Below are positions 12,839 through 26,372 of a stretch of DNA of 64,000 nucleotides, one piece after another. Source of the stretch: Helicoverpa zea (lineage: Eukaryota > Arthropoda > Insecta > Lepidoptera > Noctuidae). Position 1 is the stretch's first letter. Each line of letters opens with the position of its first letter. The notes under the pieces are model-generated. The model searched no databases. It saw only the letters and a program-made list of their open reading frames with translations, and had not been told where the DNA came from. Where the stretch lies: assembly GCF_022581195.2 (NCBI RefSeq), contig NC_061469.1, forward strand, positions 12,084,501-12,148,500. Direction: 5' to 3'. A program made the position numbers and the translations under genes.

Positions 12839-15737
12839 TCTAATACTCCAGAAAATAATTAGGCACTTAAAACATTTGAAAGGCACATCTCTTACAAACG
12901 GGAAATATGTAAATGCTTAAGTAAGTTTATTATAAAATATATTTTCAAGCGTTTTCCGTTGGAAGATACTTGACAGCAACATTTCCTTACCGCTCAGCCT
13001 CTTTCGGTCGCGACGAGTGTGAACTTACCAAACCCATACTCACCATTCAGCGGTTTTAAGCTTTATGGCTATTGCTATAAGGGTGAATATTGATTGCATG
13101 GGCAGTAAAGGTATTTTGTAAAGTTTAAGGCAAGGACTCTTCGTTACGGAGGCCGCGAGTTTCACAGAAAATGACGCGAAAACTGTTGAATGTGCATTTT
13201 GGGGGATTTCCAATGTTGAAGTAATGTGCGTGAGTACTTTGTTCGAGTTGGAGACAGTTGTCTTTGTTTCATATTTAGTGGAGTTTAATGTGGACACTTA
13301 CTCGGTTGTTTGTTCTACTTGTTGTTCTCGCGCAACTTACTGCAAGTGGGAAGTTTCAGCGATATGTACTTGCACTCAGTTTTTGGTTTTTGTATATTGT
13401 CTTGTATATTTATATCAAAAGGCTGAATACTAAATAAGTAATGACCTAGTCAAGACATGACAAAAAATATTAATGTAAAATACGCCATTCGTATATTTAT
13501 TTCAGGGTGGGATCTCCATCTAGAAGAAATCCCTCAACTGGAACTGAAAGAAAAACATATCATTCGAGGTAACGTTTGATGTTACCCAAACAAACAAACA
13601 TACATATTGAGATCTCAATAAGTTGTTGGTAACTCATAAGCCGAAGCCGATGCGCCCGCCGGCAAAAAACTCATAACATCAAACACTTGTAAAGTTCTGA
13701 CGTTCTAACAAAATAGAGAGCAACAAACTCTCAACAACATCCAAAACAATTAAGTACATAATACAGTGAAAATTCATTCGCAGATAATTAATTTTCAAGT
13801 TTAAAAGTTACTTCCTACAACTTAATAAGCAATATTCCTTTGAGATTCGTTCACGAAATGGCGTCTTTTATCATAATGTTTCTGACGGATACACGTTATT
13901 CCAAACAAAATGTTATTATTTTTGTATCCAAGATATTCTATTAAAAGGCTCGTATCTAGGATATTGTGGAGTGAGTTCGACAATAAGCTTGAAAAAATAA
14001 CCTGTCGACTAGGTAGTGTATCTCCTTATGTGCGCTAATTACAGTTGTTGGTAATTACCCGGCCTCGCCGGCAGTTTCCCTCACAGCGGCTATTGTTGGC
14101 GGCGGCTAATTGGCTCGCCACGTGGAACTGTTCCCCACTACATACCAGTTACTGATTTTATGAGTGCATGAGTATTCCAAGTCGATATCGACGGCTCTCC
14201 ACACATGTATTGTGTCACATATCGGTACTGTTCCCACTACTATAAAGTGTAGATGTAGCAATATCATAGATCGAAGTATGTACTTGGTACCGACAGGCTC
14301 GGTAGATATTGCGGGCGGTAGCAGCAGCGTGCCGCACATTCCCGCGCGGAATGCATGCGTCATTATCACGTGTGTACATACCTGCCGCCGCTAATTACAT
14401 AGTGTTCCCAACTTTACTACAAGCTTCACGAGCACTGCATACATGACCAGCCTGAGGAAACTGCGTTAGTTTAGCAAACATGAAGTGTACTCGTTATCGA
14501 GACATGTTTTTCATTTACCTCGTGAATGCAAAGCCAGAATAAATCCCAGAGCTAAAACACACTTCACTCTGGTCTTATTTTGCACCCTTTGAGGAAGCTA
14601 ATGTAATATTTTCGCAGCACATTCGACACTCCCGGTGATGTTTGCATCACAAATTGACTGCACCTGAGCGGAGGCGCCACACGGCGGAGCTCTGAACACA
14701 TAAACACGACTCGCCGAGATCGCCGCAATATTTGACAACAAAAATTGTCTCAGTATCGCCGTAAAATCCAATGCAAACATCTCCCAACAACTGCTACCTT
14801 ATGCTTCCCAACCCTTAAATGAAAGTCATTGCATATTGACCTCTATGGCTGTGAGATAAGGTCGTTGCGCGCGTAAGGCGGCGGTGTATGTCTAAGGTCC
14901 TAATGTTGACAAAAAATCTCATCGTTGAAGGGTCGTCAAAGCGTCATAGATCGCGGAGCTGTTTGCTCGTGTAAACTGTTTGTGGTATTTGTTTGAATTG
15001 TGTCACAGTTTGATGTGGAGCAGATCGGCCGTATCAGCCGCCGACAAACAACAACATTTAATGGATTCCTGCGTGTTCCGCATATCCACATCTGGCCGAT
15101 TGATTGATTCGGCTCATCTTCGTGTGTGTGTTCTATAAAATAAATACCTTTGGGAGTTATTGAAAGTAACTTCATCTAATTTTTTGTCAAGCTTTACAGC
15201 ATTTTTAGTCAAGTCTTAAAACTAACAGATGAGCATTTATTTATTAAGAAGTCTGAATGTTGGAATTGATTCAACAATCAAGTCGTTCAAAAGCAGTCAG
15301 TGCTGTGATCTGTCGAGTACTCGGAACTGTTGGAACTTCTCCGGCTGCACACCAAAAAGTATTACAAAGATATACGCCATCACCGGGGGAACTCCGCGAA
15401 CATCTTGACTTCCAAAGCCAACAGTTGAAAAATTAATAAGGCCTACTTTAAAGTTGGCCGGCACTGAATATGGAGAAGTTACGTTATTAAGCTTTTAGTT
15501 TCTACAGTCGCTGTATTGAGATAACGAAGTTTGTGGACTCGTCATGTCATATGTATCTCATCTCGTTTGAAACGCGAACATCTTTCTGCACCATAATTGG
15601 CATTGTAGTCAGTATTACTTAGAATAATTGGATGGTTTTGTCTCTCAAGTCTGTACCTGAGGAATTACGTTTTAAGTAATAAGGAAATAATGTAGAAGGA
15701 GTACCCTGTGTACGTTTATAACAGTGTGCATATGTAG
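12839..15737. other. No gene recognised
   Basis: About 2.9 kb with only random short frames. GC-rich islands carrying TAATTAC-type cores lie at 14030-14120 and 14330-14400. Their alternation of GC-rich and homeodomain-core sequence could be regulatory, but nothing more specific can be said. Confidence 0.5.
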
Positions 15738-17621
15738 TTATTTTCTTACAAGAAAGCAGGTAATGTACAAGATGCCACTGAGCTGAGTATTATTAACAGC
15801 ACAAATCTCAAACAAACTTGGAACATAATTAAGGATATTTGTAACATGAACAACAAAAATGAACCACCAAATGACTTACTATACATTGAAAGCACGCCAA
15901 CTCAATCTTTGAACAAAGTGAATGCTTTCTTCACGACTATTGGTAGCGAATTAGCTAGTGCTACACTGAGTAAACTTGGCAGAACCGAACTCGAGTTAGC
16001 CAACGACGCGGTAAATAATGCGCCATTATCATCCATGTCTTTTACCCCTACGGACCCTACAGAAATACAGAACATCATACTATCCCTGAAACCAAATAGT
16101 GCGCCTGGGTATGACAAAATCTCTAGTAAGCTTATTAGATTGGCAGCGCCAGTACTAACGGATCCTATCACATATCTCTGCAACCTAAGCTTAGAACAAG
16201 GCACCTATCCAAAGATCTTTAAAATTGCACTAATTTCACCAATACATAAGTCAGACGACAAACGGATACCATCGAATTATAGACCTATTTCATTGCTTTC
16301 CTGTTTATCTAAAATACTGGAGAAATTGGTAAACAAGAAGCTTACAACGTACTTGGAAACGAATGGACTTCTAACCAGTAGTCAATTTGGTTTTAGGAAA
16401 GGGATATCAACCAATGATGCCCTTCTGAAGTTGACGTCAACCATCACAAGACATGTCGACGCTGGAAAGAAGGTTATTGGAGTGTTCCTCGATCTTAAAA
16501 AGGCATTCGACACTGTCTCTATTCCAATATTGTTGACCAAGCTTAGCAACCTGGGTATCAGAGGACATGTCCTAGAATGGTTCCAGAACTATTTAAGCGG
16601 GAGGGAGCAACGAGTAAAGGTAGACAGATATATGAGTGACGCAGCTGCTTGTAGTTTTGGCATTCCGCAGGGAAGCACGATCGGTCCTACCCTTTTCCTT
16701 GGCTATATAAATAATCTTGCAGAGATCGCCATCCCTAATGCTGAAATATTAATGTTTGCAGACGACACTGTCATCTTATTTCATGGTAACTCATGGAAAC
16801 ACGCTCAGTCACTAGCAGAAAGTGGTCTTGCTAGAGTTTCAAAATGGCTAGAGGAAAATTTGCTCACACTAAACCCTGCCAAAACGAGCTACCTATGCTT
16901 CGCCAAGACTAATAGATCTCGTCCTGATATGAAGCTGAAAATTCATACTTTCCCATGTAACAGAAATTACCACAGCCGAACAATAAGCGACTGCTCATGT
17001 GAGTTAGTCACGAGAGTCAGTCACATTAAGTATCTGGGAGTCATAGTCGATGAAAATCTAAAGTGGAGTCGTCAAGTATCCACTATCAGTGCCCGACTTC
17101 GAAAATTGACCTATATTTTTAGGCAATTGCGAACCGTGGCATCTACTAAGCTGTTACTTACGACGTACAGGGCATTGTGTGAATGCATTCTGCAATATTG
17201 CATTTGTTCCTGGGGTGGAGCGGCTAAGACAATCATTATTGAACTAGAGCGAGCGCAGCGCACCATCCTTAAGGTTCTAATGTCTCTGCCATACCGTCAT
17301 CCTACAACCGATGTCTATGAGCGAGCTGGCGTACTTTCTGTCCGCAAAATGTACTTGTACCAGATCCTGCGTAGATATCACCGTAAAATGATTCCTAAGC
17401 TAAGTCCAAACAATAAAAGACGCTTTAGATGTCCTGTACCTACCGTGAAATCGACTTTTGCTCAGCGTCACTATATCTACAGTGCTCCTCGTGTCTATAA
17501 TAGAATTCCCGAAAAAAACATCCAGAAACTAAACAATCACGATTTCACTAAGTATCTCGTAGGCTGGCTAAATAGTATGGATTACGACAAAATTGAAAGC
17601 CTCATATCTTTACAAATCTAA
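15738..17621 (+). CDS. LINE reverse transcriptase, C-terminal part of ORF2
   Basis: The frame is open without a stop for about 627 codons. The first ATG is at 15846, giving a 591-residue product, but the frame upstream of it is also protein-like (a KQTW..IKD segment), so the ATG is internal to the original ORF. Counted from that ATG, the RT domain spans roughly residues 75-380. It has SAPGYDKI at 85-92, the NYRPISLL motif near 144-151, the catalytic aspartate in FLDLKKAFD at 214-222, GIPQGS at 272-277 and FADD at 304-307. A C-terminal region of about 200 residues follows. All RT catalytic residues are present, but the endonuclease is missing, so the copy should not be self-mobile. It is unbroken despite truncation, which suggests recent insertion. 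Confidence 0.85.
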   Translation, partial: LFSYKKAGNVQDATELSIINSTNLKQTWNIIKDICNMNNKNEPPNDLLYIESTPTQSLNKVNAFFTTIGSELASATLSKLGRTELELANDAVNNAPLSSMSFTPTDPTEIQNIILSLKPNSAPGYDKISSKLIRLAAPVLTDPITYLCNLSLEQGTYPKIFKIALISPIHKSDDKRIPSNYRPISLLSCLSKILEKLVNKKLTTYLETNGLLTSSQFGFRKGISTNDALLKLTSTITRHVDAGKKVIGVFLDLKKAFDTVSIPILLTKLSNLGIRGHVLEWFQNYLSGREQRVKVDRYMSDAAACSFGIPQGSTIGPTLFLGYINNLAEIAIPNAEILMFADDTVILFHGNSWKHAQSLAESGLARVSKWLEENLLTLNPAKTSYLCFAKTNRSRPDMKLKIHTFPCNRNYHSRTISDCSCELVTRVSHIKYLGVIVDENLKWSRQVSTISARLRKLTYIFRQLRTVASTKLLLTTYRALCECILQYCICSWGGAAKTIIIELERAQRTILKVLMSLPYRHPTTDVYERAGVLSVRKMYLYQILRRYHRKMIPKLSPNNKRRFRCPVPTVKSTFAQRHYIYSAPRVYNRIPEKNIQKLNNHDFTKYLVGWLNSMDYDKIESLISLQI

Positions 17622-17996
17622 AGTCTGTTTCAACAACAATAACAAAGCACATGCACACACACACTAACACATCACACATACACGCACACCACTCACACAT
17701 ACACACACATAAACAAAAGACGGCGCGCAATCAGTTAAAAATAGTGTTTAATTTAGTAAAGAACACCATTATTAATTATTTTAAATACCTATTGTTATTT
17801 TATTATATATTTTATTATAATTTTAAATCAATGTTTTGCTCTCAATTGTAGTAGTACATATTTAAGTTTTCTGTAATTGGGGAAGGAACTGTCTCCTGAG
17901 ATACAGGCTAACCACCTAGTTCAGGGGACAGAGCTTCGGTGTATTGTGTCATATTGTGGTTTCAATAAAGAGATATTATTATATTATTATATTATA
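15738..17996 (+). mobile_element. 5'-truncated LINE (CR1/Daphne/jockey-group)
   Basis: The element begins, as far as the reading frame shows, just after an in-frame TAG at 15735-15737. It has a long reverse transcriptase ORF to 17621, a 3' UTR with a CA-rich stretch (17651-17712) and an AATAAA at 17964-17969. The 3' end is made of ATTATTATA-type repeats (about 17973-17996) rather than poly(A). That microsatellite-like end and the RT motifs fit the CR1/jockey group. The apurinic endonuclease half of ORF2 and all of ORF1 are missing, as expected for 5' truncation during target-primed reverse transcription. I found no clear target-site duplication. Confidence 0.8.
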
Positions 17997-20900
17997 AATG
18001 TATGTCTCTTCCAGACCTCGGGACTATAGAGTCCCGGATTTTTGGGAGGCGAACGTGGGGCCGAAGCCAACACGCTGAAGCCCTTTTGAGACAACTTTAA
18101 TGAAATGGTGTTATTATTATGGAAATCATTCTGTATTACCGCAAAGGTACGTCATCAAACAAATAGTCGTTTACCTTACCAACAGTATGCGTCGTTTGCG
18201 AAATTGCTTGGATGCTTTAGGGAAGAACAAAACACTGAACATGGTCCAAAAGTTACGAAATTATAATATGCGTTTTTCCGTAGTGACAGTAAGTACGCGC
18301 ATGTGACCGCGCGGCTGAGCTCGGGGCTCTGAGCTCGATGTGCGGCGCTGGCGGCGACTCGCGTTTGTTTAGGATGTTTGCGACCCGCCTTTGTTTTGTC
18401 TTATTACAAGACTATTTGTTCTCTACTTCATCGAATAAGTCAGCTTAAGATGTTCACAGAACTCAAACACGATCCCCCGATCCTTTGCTCTATTTCTATG
18501 TTCGACTGCTTTGGATTATCTTTGTTGATACTGACAAAGGATTTTTATAGCTAAGAAATTGCATTACTATGGATATGGCACAAATAAACAAACAGTTGTG
18601 TTCGTGTGTTGTTAGTTAGTCGTTAGTGATTCCATTAATATCATTTGTTTTCATTGAATCGTTTCGCCGACAATAACAAAAGCCAATAATCTCTAAAACA
18701 CGACAACACGTTATTGGTGCAAATGTCCGCAGTACACAAAATCACTATCCATGCGGGTCCGACAAAAGCTAGTTTACGTAAACTATTTAATATTGCAGAA
18801 TACAAAGTGAATGTGATGCGAGAGTGGACGAGGCGCGACCGAGGTGCGGGTGACGCGCGGGCGACACGCGCGCCACGCGTTGCCGCGCCGACATGCGGCC
18901 GGGAGTGCTGTAAATAAACAATCGAACAATGTATTTAGTCATTTGAGCGACAACTACACGCCTGTGTCCTCATACAAACATAATAGTTGTGAACGTTTTA
19001 TTTTGTTGCGGCGACGAATGTGAAATACATTAAAGTGAATGATACAGTAGTCTAGTCTATACCTACGTATTGAACAATGGACAAAAAACGAATAGTTATT
19101 CTTTCACAGATTGAACTAGTTTAAAAGAAGATTGTTACTTTTAAAGCCATTTAAATTTTATAAAAATAAAATCGTAGTTATTTCACTTGTCCAAATAATA
19201 ATATCCCCAAGCCAAATTAAAATGTTACTAATGACGTTATGATTTTTATATCGAAGTTATTAAGTGTTATTACTGCTAGTTGAAATCAATTAATATTAAC
19301 AATGTTGTGAACTTTACGGTTAATCATATGAAATTAGTATTTATAATGAGTAGGGAAGTTAATTACCATGTGACGAGTATGGCAGGTGCGCGCGGTGGTC
19401 ACGTGACGCGCTGTCAACATCACCGATCACTCTAATTAACACATTAGCTGCAATTTTTGTTTTGTATTAGGCTAATTAATGGTCAACATACTTATATTAG
19501 TTTGTTTAATTAACGAAGTACTACTTTATTTGTGCGTCATAAAATGAAATCTAAAGTAATAGTGCTAAATATAAAGAAGTAAAAGCCTTTCTCAAACTGA
19601 CGAAATAGTTTTTCTAAAAATATACAACCCGTATTCGTAAAACATATAGTGGCAACCAGTACAGTCACCGCCAGCGGTGTTTAACCCGCAACTAGCCTAT
19701 TGCCATGACAGTTTATAACAATAAGTCGTTAACAAAGGCTACTAAACTGTATCGGGTGTATTTCCAATAACCGTCGCCGGCTGATCCGACCGCACGGCCG
19801 ACTGTCGGCCGCAGCGTGACGTCACCGCGACAGATGACGCGCGCCACGTCACAAGCACTGCACTTTTGTTGCGCACTCCACTTTATTTATGTAAACTGTA
19901 CGTATTTTTGAATTGAAATGAATTATTGGATATAGTACTCGTTGAAAAGTGGGTCTATAATAATAAGTACAGCTGTGTATCTTTGTGCTGTATCGTATGA
20001 AAACATACTGAATAATTTGGATTTATCTAAAAACGTAGACAAACCTATCGAAGTTCTAATGATTGGCGAAAGGGGTGGATCTGCATCGCTCGAACACATC
20101 CGTCGCTAACACTAATATCCAGCGATCAAAGTAATGACGTTGATTTTAAAACGATCACCCAACAAATATGTTTCGGTCCAAAATGGTGCAAACCGCTATA
20201 AACAATGTTATACATTTGAATTATTTAAAAATAAAATACGTCCATTCATGCTTTACTGTCACCATTATACTTCTGTACTGGCAATAAATCATATTATTTG
20301 TACCTAGTGTCACTTCAATTTAAAAATATCTTCTAATTATCTAAGCTAAATAACACCGTTGTGTTTCATCGCTTATTACCGCTGCAGCACAACGATACTG
20401 CAGCATGACAGCAGTAACGGCAGTGACGGTAACAGCAGCGCATCAACACTCGCTTCAGATATAATTGTCGGCGCGTGTAAAAGCTGCAATTATCTGCCGC
20501 CGCTACTAGTGATGCGACACCACCGCGGTACGTGAAAGACTTTTTCGACACCTCCTACGTATACAAGGTGTTGATTTGCATTTGTGCCATACTTCAGGAG
20601 GAGGACATAAAATACGTAAATAATCGATTGGTATTACAGTACAGGGGAAATAGCTAATATGCACTACTTTTTTTGTCATTGTAATGTCGTAGTATTTCAG
20701 AAGTAATCCAATTTTATGAATAAAATTTATGAGTAATCGTTGCGTATGCTTTGTGTTTGCGTTTGTGTGAGGGCGCAGCACGGTTTTAAGGCCAGTAACA
20801 CACGCGCCAAGTTTAAATACGGCTAGATGACATTGACGGAATTCCGAAAAAAATATTTAAAAAAAATATTACTTACCAATTTTTTTGATGATTTGGGTCG

Positions 20901-23900
20901 AGAATCATTAGCATAATCACGTTCTTGATTATGGCACGGATGCAAATCAACAGCTTGTATTATCGTAACCGACAAAATGTCGATTTTGCTTTTTTTTTAC
21001 ATAAAACGACTTATTTTTATTTCCATTTATTTATTTTTAAACATATATTTTACATTTTATATAAAATTTAAATTAAATATAAATGTAAAATATATTATGT
21101 TTAGGTGTTGTAACTTGTACCTATTGTGTCGGCATTAACAGTCTTAAGGGTCTTATGCAATCTCGTAAGACCCTTGAGTATATGAAGTCGCATCAAACTT
21201 ATGTTTACTTAAAACTCATTATAAAGTAAACATTAACAGCATTTGAAGACATGTTATCTCGCACAGATCTTGCCCGTTCACCGTGGTAGTGCATCCCTCG
21301 GCCGGATATTGCAGGCCGGCGGCGGCGGAGAGTCGCGGAGGCTCCACGGTGTTTGACGTCCCGCTCACGACCAAATTGAGTCTACGAGCTGCTGATTGTC
21401 ACGGAAAAATGCTAAACAGAGCCCAAATTAAACACTTCAGACTAGATTGTGAGCGTTTCAGCTTGTTTCGTGTCTCGTTTTGGACACTTATTCAGCTTTA
21501 AAGCCTTTGTACGCCACAGGGGCGTATATTAAAATGTAAGCGTTTTATTGGTCCTTTAGGTTTACCTGCCATGCATCATGCATGATGCTGAAACTCAAAA
21601 GACTTAATATTAGCATCAAACAACTGCCTCTAACAATATATGTATATATACATATATTTCAGGACTAAAAAAATCACGTTAAGCTATATTTCACGAATCG
21701 TTTTGGCAAAAAATTGGGCTTCCTTCAGCAATTCCCTATAATCTGCAAGTGGATAAGGCCCCTCACATCGGCCGAATAAAGATCTTATCTCGGAGCGCGC
21801 AGTTAATACTCTTTGTTTTACGAGCAGCCTCCGATGGGGGCGTCAGGATTTAACGTCCTTCTATACGCATACATACATTTAATCTTATAATGTGGACTGT
21901 CGGACTGGCGGAGTCCCTGTAAGTCGAACAATTAATGCTAAGATGCCTTGGACCTTGAGACACAAAAGTTACTTTTTGATGACACAACAACCAAGAAACA
22001 AATAAAGTACAAGTGTAAAATATTATAATGATGAACATCGCCAAGTACCAAAAATATACAGTTGTAGAGTTTGCCTCCACACTAGCCAATTGATAACATT
22101 GTCGTTGTTAGATCGATAACTGTCGCTAGTTATTGGCAAAGGCCGTGTTCAATACAGATTTTCTTGGGGCCAATATCGTGTTACACAGTTTCATTACAGT
22201 GTATCGATCGCTCAGATATCCTATAAGTATATCGATACAATCGGTCCTTTGCGCTGAACATTGCAACTCTACGGACGTGTATAGAATTTATTAGTAACTT
22301 TATATGGTACGGCTTTCTTTGCAGTATTCTCTTTGACGACGCCAGTAGAGCGCCGAGTAAAATAATATTTTTGTTCATGAATAAGAGAAAGACTACAACA
22401 ATGCTACGGCGTAGCAGTGCTACGAGTTAACAGTGCTACTTCAGAAAATACCAACACTAGCATACGTACCTGAATGCTTTCTTGTAGAATGTAATGCATG
22501 CCTTTTTGTTTGTGATTGTAGTGCGAGAAGTAAAACGCTCCGTATATAAGATGTGCGCCAAGACAAAGTGTCCCGTTTATTTAGTGTTTCCCCGCGAGGT
22601 GTAAGCACCGCGCTGCTCGTGAAAGCTACTAAATACAGCTTTAGGGTCGGCGTCGGACATGTTTTAATATATAGCGCAATGGCCCAGTAGTTAGCGTCCT
22701 CACTTACAGACGTTATTTAGACGTCACCAGTGATATAAACACGGTAAATACAAACGAATATTGCAAGTAATATATTATCATTACTTTGTCTTAAAAGTTA
22801 AGGAGAAGCAGATATCTAGAGTAGTATCAAAATAATGTCATGATGAATAGAATATACTAACATGCTACTATTTATTGACCAATACAGTGATAGCCATATA
22901 CATTCTTTAAAGTCCTTAATATAGCTAAGTGTGAGCTCAAAATACGCTTCATCGGATGCTCGGTAGGTGTCAGGCGTCATGAAATCTTATTGTAGCAGCG
23001 CGTGTCGCACGGAAATCGAATCTGTGCCGGAGCGCACCGCGGCTTCTATCGGCTGCACCATTAGGAGCGACGCAAAAGGTCCACACGAGATAAAGTGACT
23101 TACTTGTAACTATGGCAACGGCTATCAGTACTGTTGTGTCCACGCACGTATTCAATTGTTTATTCATTTGTTTCTATGACGTAACTATAACGGTAACAAT
23201 TATAAAAATTGCATCCAAGGGACAAACCTTCTGTATTTTACACACTATTGTACATAATATGCAACAATGCGCGGCATTTTTCATATCAAGAGGTACAGCT
23301 CACGGATATGACTGAAATATTGTACGTGGTGACTGTCTTTTGTCTCGGTTGTAAGCTCAGAAACCGACGTAACTAATTTAACTTATCAGCAACATCCTCT
23401 AGTGTGGATTATCCTGAAAAACTAACTACTAACAGTAGGTATTTAATTGCTAGAAGCAATTCTACGACAAACCATATTCTCGTAAAACCTAAAAAAATAT
23501 TTCCACTGTTATACAAAGTAGACATTGAATAACTACTAACTAACTTAAAAACAAAAAAAAACAGTTCACATAAACGCGAAACGTTCTTTGTAAAATAATT
23601 AGTACACCTTTACGTGGAAATGTGTGACACAGTGTACTGTGAAGCTGAAGTAGCCTCAGCATAGGCACGGGTGATATCGGTCAAGTGCCTCGCACCGCGT
23701 GACGCGCAATTGCGACAATTTGGACACCAGCGATGGCAAGCCAAAACCAATACCAGATCGTATGGTGAGAGTGCATCACGCAACAGTATTACGTCCTTAT
23801 ATGTACCATTGAGTATATAGGGGTAGTATATAAAAGAAATAATTAGGAAATATGTAGAGTTAGTACTGGAGTATATAGAGAAGTACATAAGGGAGTAACA

Positions 23901-26013
23901 CAGCTCAGATGGCTACGATGGCTATAAGCTAATGGAGCTCGTGGCTAAGTGACAGTCCGACGCATAATTATAAGGCTATGTGTGACATGGCAATGATGCC
24001 AGCTCGCAACGGGCTACATAGTTTTTATTATTGTTTACAGTTTGGCCAAAAATCTGTTAACTAGTATTCTTCTAAGACATAAGTGATTGTAAAGAAACTG
24101 AAAGTAGAGCGAGCCAATTAAAAGTTTTTTAGACAAGTCGACGTGTTTCAGTCTATAGAATTAGTGTTAGACTTGTTAAGTCTGCTCCCGCGAGGATTTT
24201 TAAGATTTTATCTTTTGCGAGAAGTTTATCAAATTATTTAACTAGATTCTTTTGTCTTAATAGTTAAAACAAATTCATTGTTGCTGAAATAAAATGTAAT
24301 TGTCTTTGTAAGTTTTCATGTTAATTTATTTTATAACGAAAAAAACATTCTGAGACTTTATGTTAGGTACAAAGTGCTAACATTAAGATGATAATAAAGT
24401 TTAGCAGAATAATATAAGTTTTATCTGTAGGTATTACATAGTGTAGACTTGCCATACGCATTGGAGTTCATTTCCGATAATAGTGAGCATTTAAGCGCGC
24501 TCGTCAGTCGCCCGGATGATGTAAATGAACGTTGATTTCCACATTTAAATGAGAACTCTTTTCTGTACGCGCGCCGAGCGCGGAGAGTTGTATGAGAGGC
24601 CGATGACCTCGGGGAAATACAAACTTTTTATAATTTTCTTCCCGAAAATATACGATTTGATATCTGTAACGCAGCGCCTAAAACAAACTCCCATCTAAAT
24701 AAAATACAAAGTTAGATACAATCAATATTCGGTTACCGATACGGAACCTCTTCCTCGGCAATATTTCTCTCCCCCGCTCGTCCGCTACGCCACTCGGTCG
24801 CTCGGCCGCTCGACCGCGCGACTTGTCCCGAGGCGGCCGAGGTTTTTCCACGAGTTGTTCCACAAATTAATTAATGCAGAGTTCGCTTCAGTAAAAAGCA
24901 ATCGTTACCGCTCCATGGTAATCAAATATTAATTATTAACTCGTAACCTTGCGCCGTGAAAATGTAAGTGAAGTTCCATTGAGCATGTTGCGTAATATGA
25001 TTATAATATGCGAGACAAAGCGATGCCTATACAAATATCACATTTGTGTTTCAATCACTGTTTGATTACTACGCTCGGTAATTGCGTCAACTTTTAATTG
25101 AGATATGCAAATGACAGAGTTACTCGTTTTATTGACAAACTAGCTAGCATACAATTTAAAGCATAGTTATTTAAAGTTTAAATCACGTACGGAAAGTCGA
25201 ACAGTGTTTGTGCATAAAAACTATGCGTTTTCTAGCTACACATGCCTCGTAGTTGACGTCGGTACCTACGCCAGTCACCCTAATGCCTACATTACTGAAT
25301 TAATATTGCATGTACATTGTAATATCTGACGGAATGCATCATCATTTCCCAAGGTGATGGGGCGAGCCGATATATGAGGGAGCTTCTATAGAAATTGTAA
25401 AATTGTTGTCAAAACCTGTCAGTCAGTGTGTATGTCGGTATGACGGAGGCAACTCCCTCTGATTGCAACCTTTTAAGTCGTCAATATTCATCGAGGGTGA
25501 TCGCACGACCGCATTCACAGCGCGCAGGCAGTCGGAACAAATCTTATAAAATTTGTGTACAAATCGGCTTACCGGCTCTGTTAACTAGGCCCGATGGCTC
25601 GCCTTTGAGTCTTTTGTGCACAAATAAGCGGTCAGGGGCCTCCGCTGGTCGCAGTAAATGGATTTGTTCTAAGCCTCCCCAGCCGCGCCCTAATAGATTA
25701 CACATTTGTCAAAACAGAATCCATTGAATTGATTTTAGTTGACGGGCGGCTTACAGTTATTCGTTATAGGTATATAACAGCAGGTTCGGTTGAATGAAGT
25801 CTCAATCAATTTCAATAATGAAGTGCGGCGGAGTTGGAGCGCAGCGTGCATATTGCAGCGAGCGCGTCGCCAGACGACTGACCGGGAACTTGCCAAAGTA
25901 AGCTGACCCAGCTAGATTGCAGTAAAACTTTCCTGGATTTTGGGAATTATACATAAACTGAGTGCCTTTTAGTATGCTCGCTCCTGCGATAATTTAGTTA
26001 TGGCATCTTGTAT
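17997..26013. other. No gene recognised
   Basis: About 8 kb with only short random frames. 18011-18115 contains a small hairpin (GGGACT-ATAG-AGTCCC, 18020-18035) and reads like a fragment of another repeat that I cannot name. One GTGACGTCAC lies at 19816-19825. CpG-rich patches occur at 18840-18910, 19790-19860 and 24770-24850. No splice-bounded exon is apparent. Confidence 0.5.
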
Positions 26014-26372
26014 ATGATGTCCTCCTAGCCGATTATCGGCTACGGCGGCTGTTCTCATGTAAGGAGATTAGCCAACTGCGCAGGACATATTATAGTGCAC
26101 AAGCATTTGCGCAGACACAGGTGCACTCCCTATTCCTTCACTCTCATAGCCCGATGGGACGGGAATCCGACACGACCGGAAAAAGATCAGGCGCAGGACC
26201 GACATTTACGTGCTCTCCGATGCACGGGTGAATTAATCACCAACTTCCAGGCTTCGGGCTGCTTTGTGAAAGTCTTCTAAAACCCACAAAGCGATTTCGG
26301 CCCGACTCGGGAATCGAACCCGAGACTTCGTGCTCAGCAGCCACACTTGCGACAACTAGACCAACGAGGCAG
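26014..26372 (-). mobile_element. tRNA-derived SINE (minus strand)
   Basis: Read on the minus strand, the element starts near 26372 with a tRNA-like head. It contains a box A-type TGGTCTAGTTG (plus-strand 26353-26363) and a perfect box B GGTTCGATTCC (plus-strand 26310-26320). A tRNA-unrelated body follows to a 3' end near 26014, including CACCTGTGTCTGCGCAAATG and ending GGAGGACATCAT. The flanks share TTGTAT (26008-26013 and 26373-26378), a plausible short target duplication. The head would act as an internal RNA polymerase III promoter. The body matches a SINE type I associate with moths. There is no coding capacity. Confidence 0.8.

Noticed and set aside
18011..18115. Hairpin GGGACT-ATAG-AGTCCC and following text as a regulatory RNA
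   Set aside because: Looks like a fragment of a dispersed repeat next to the LINE end. There is too little evidence for an RNA gene.
22680..22700. tRNA box A-like TGGCCCAGTAGTTAGC
   Set aside because: No box B follows at tRNA or SINE spacing.
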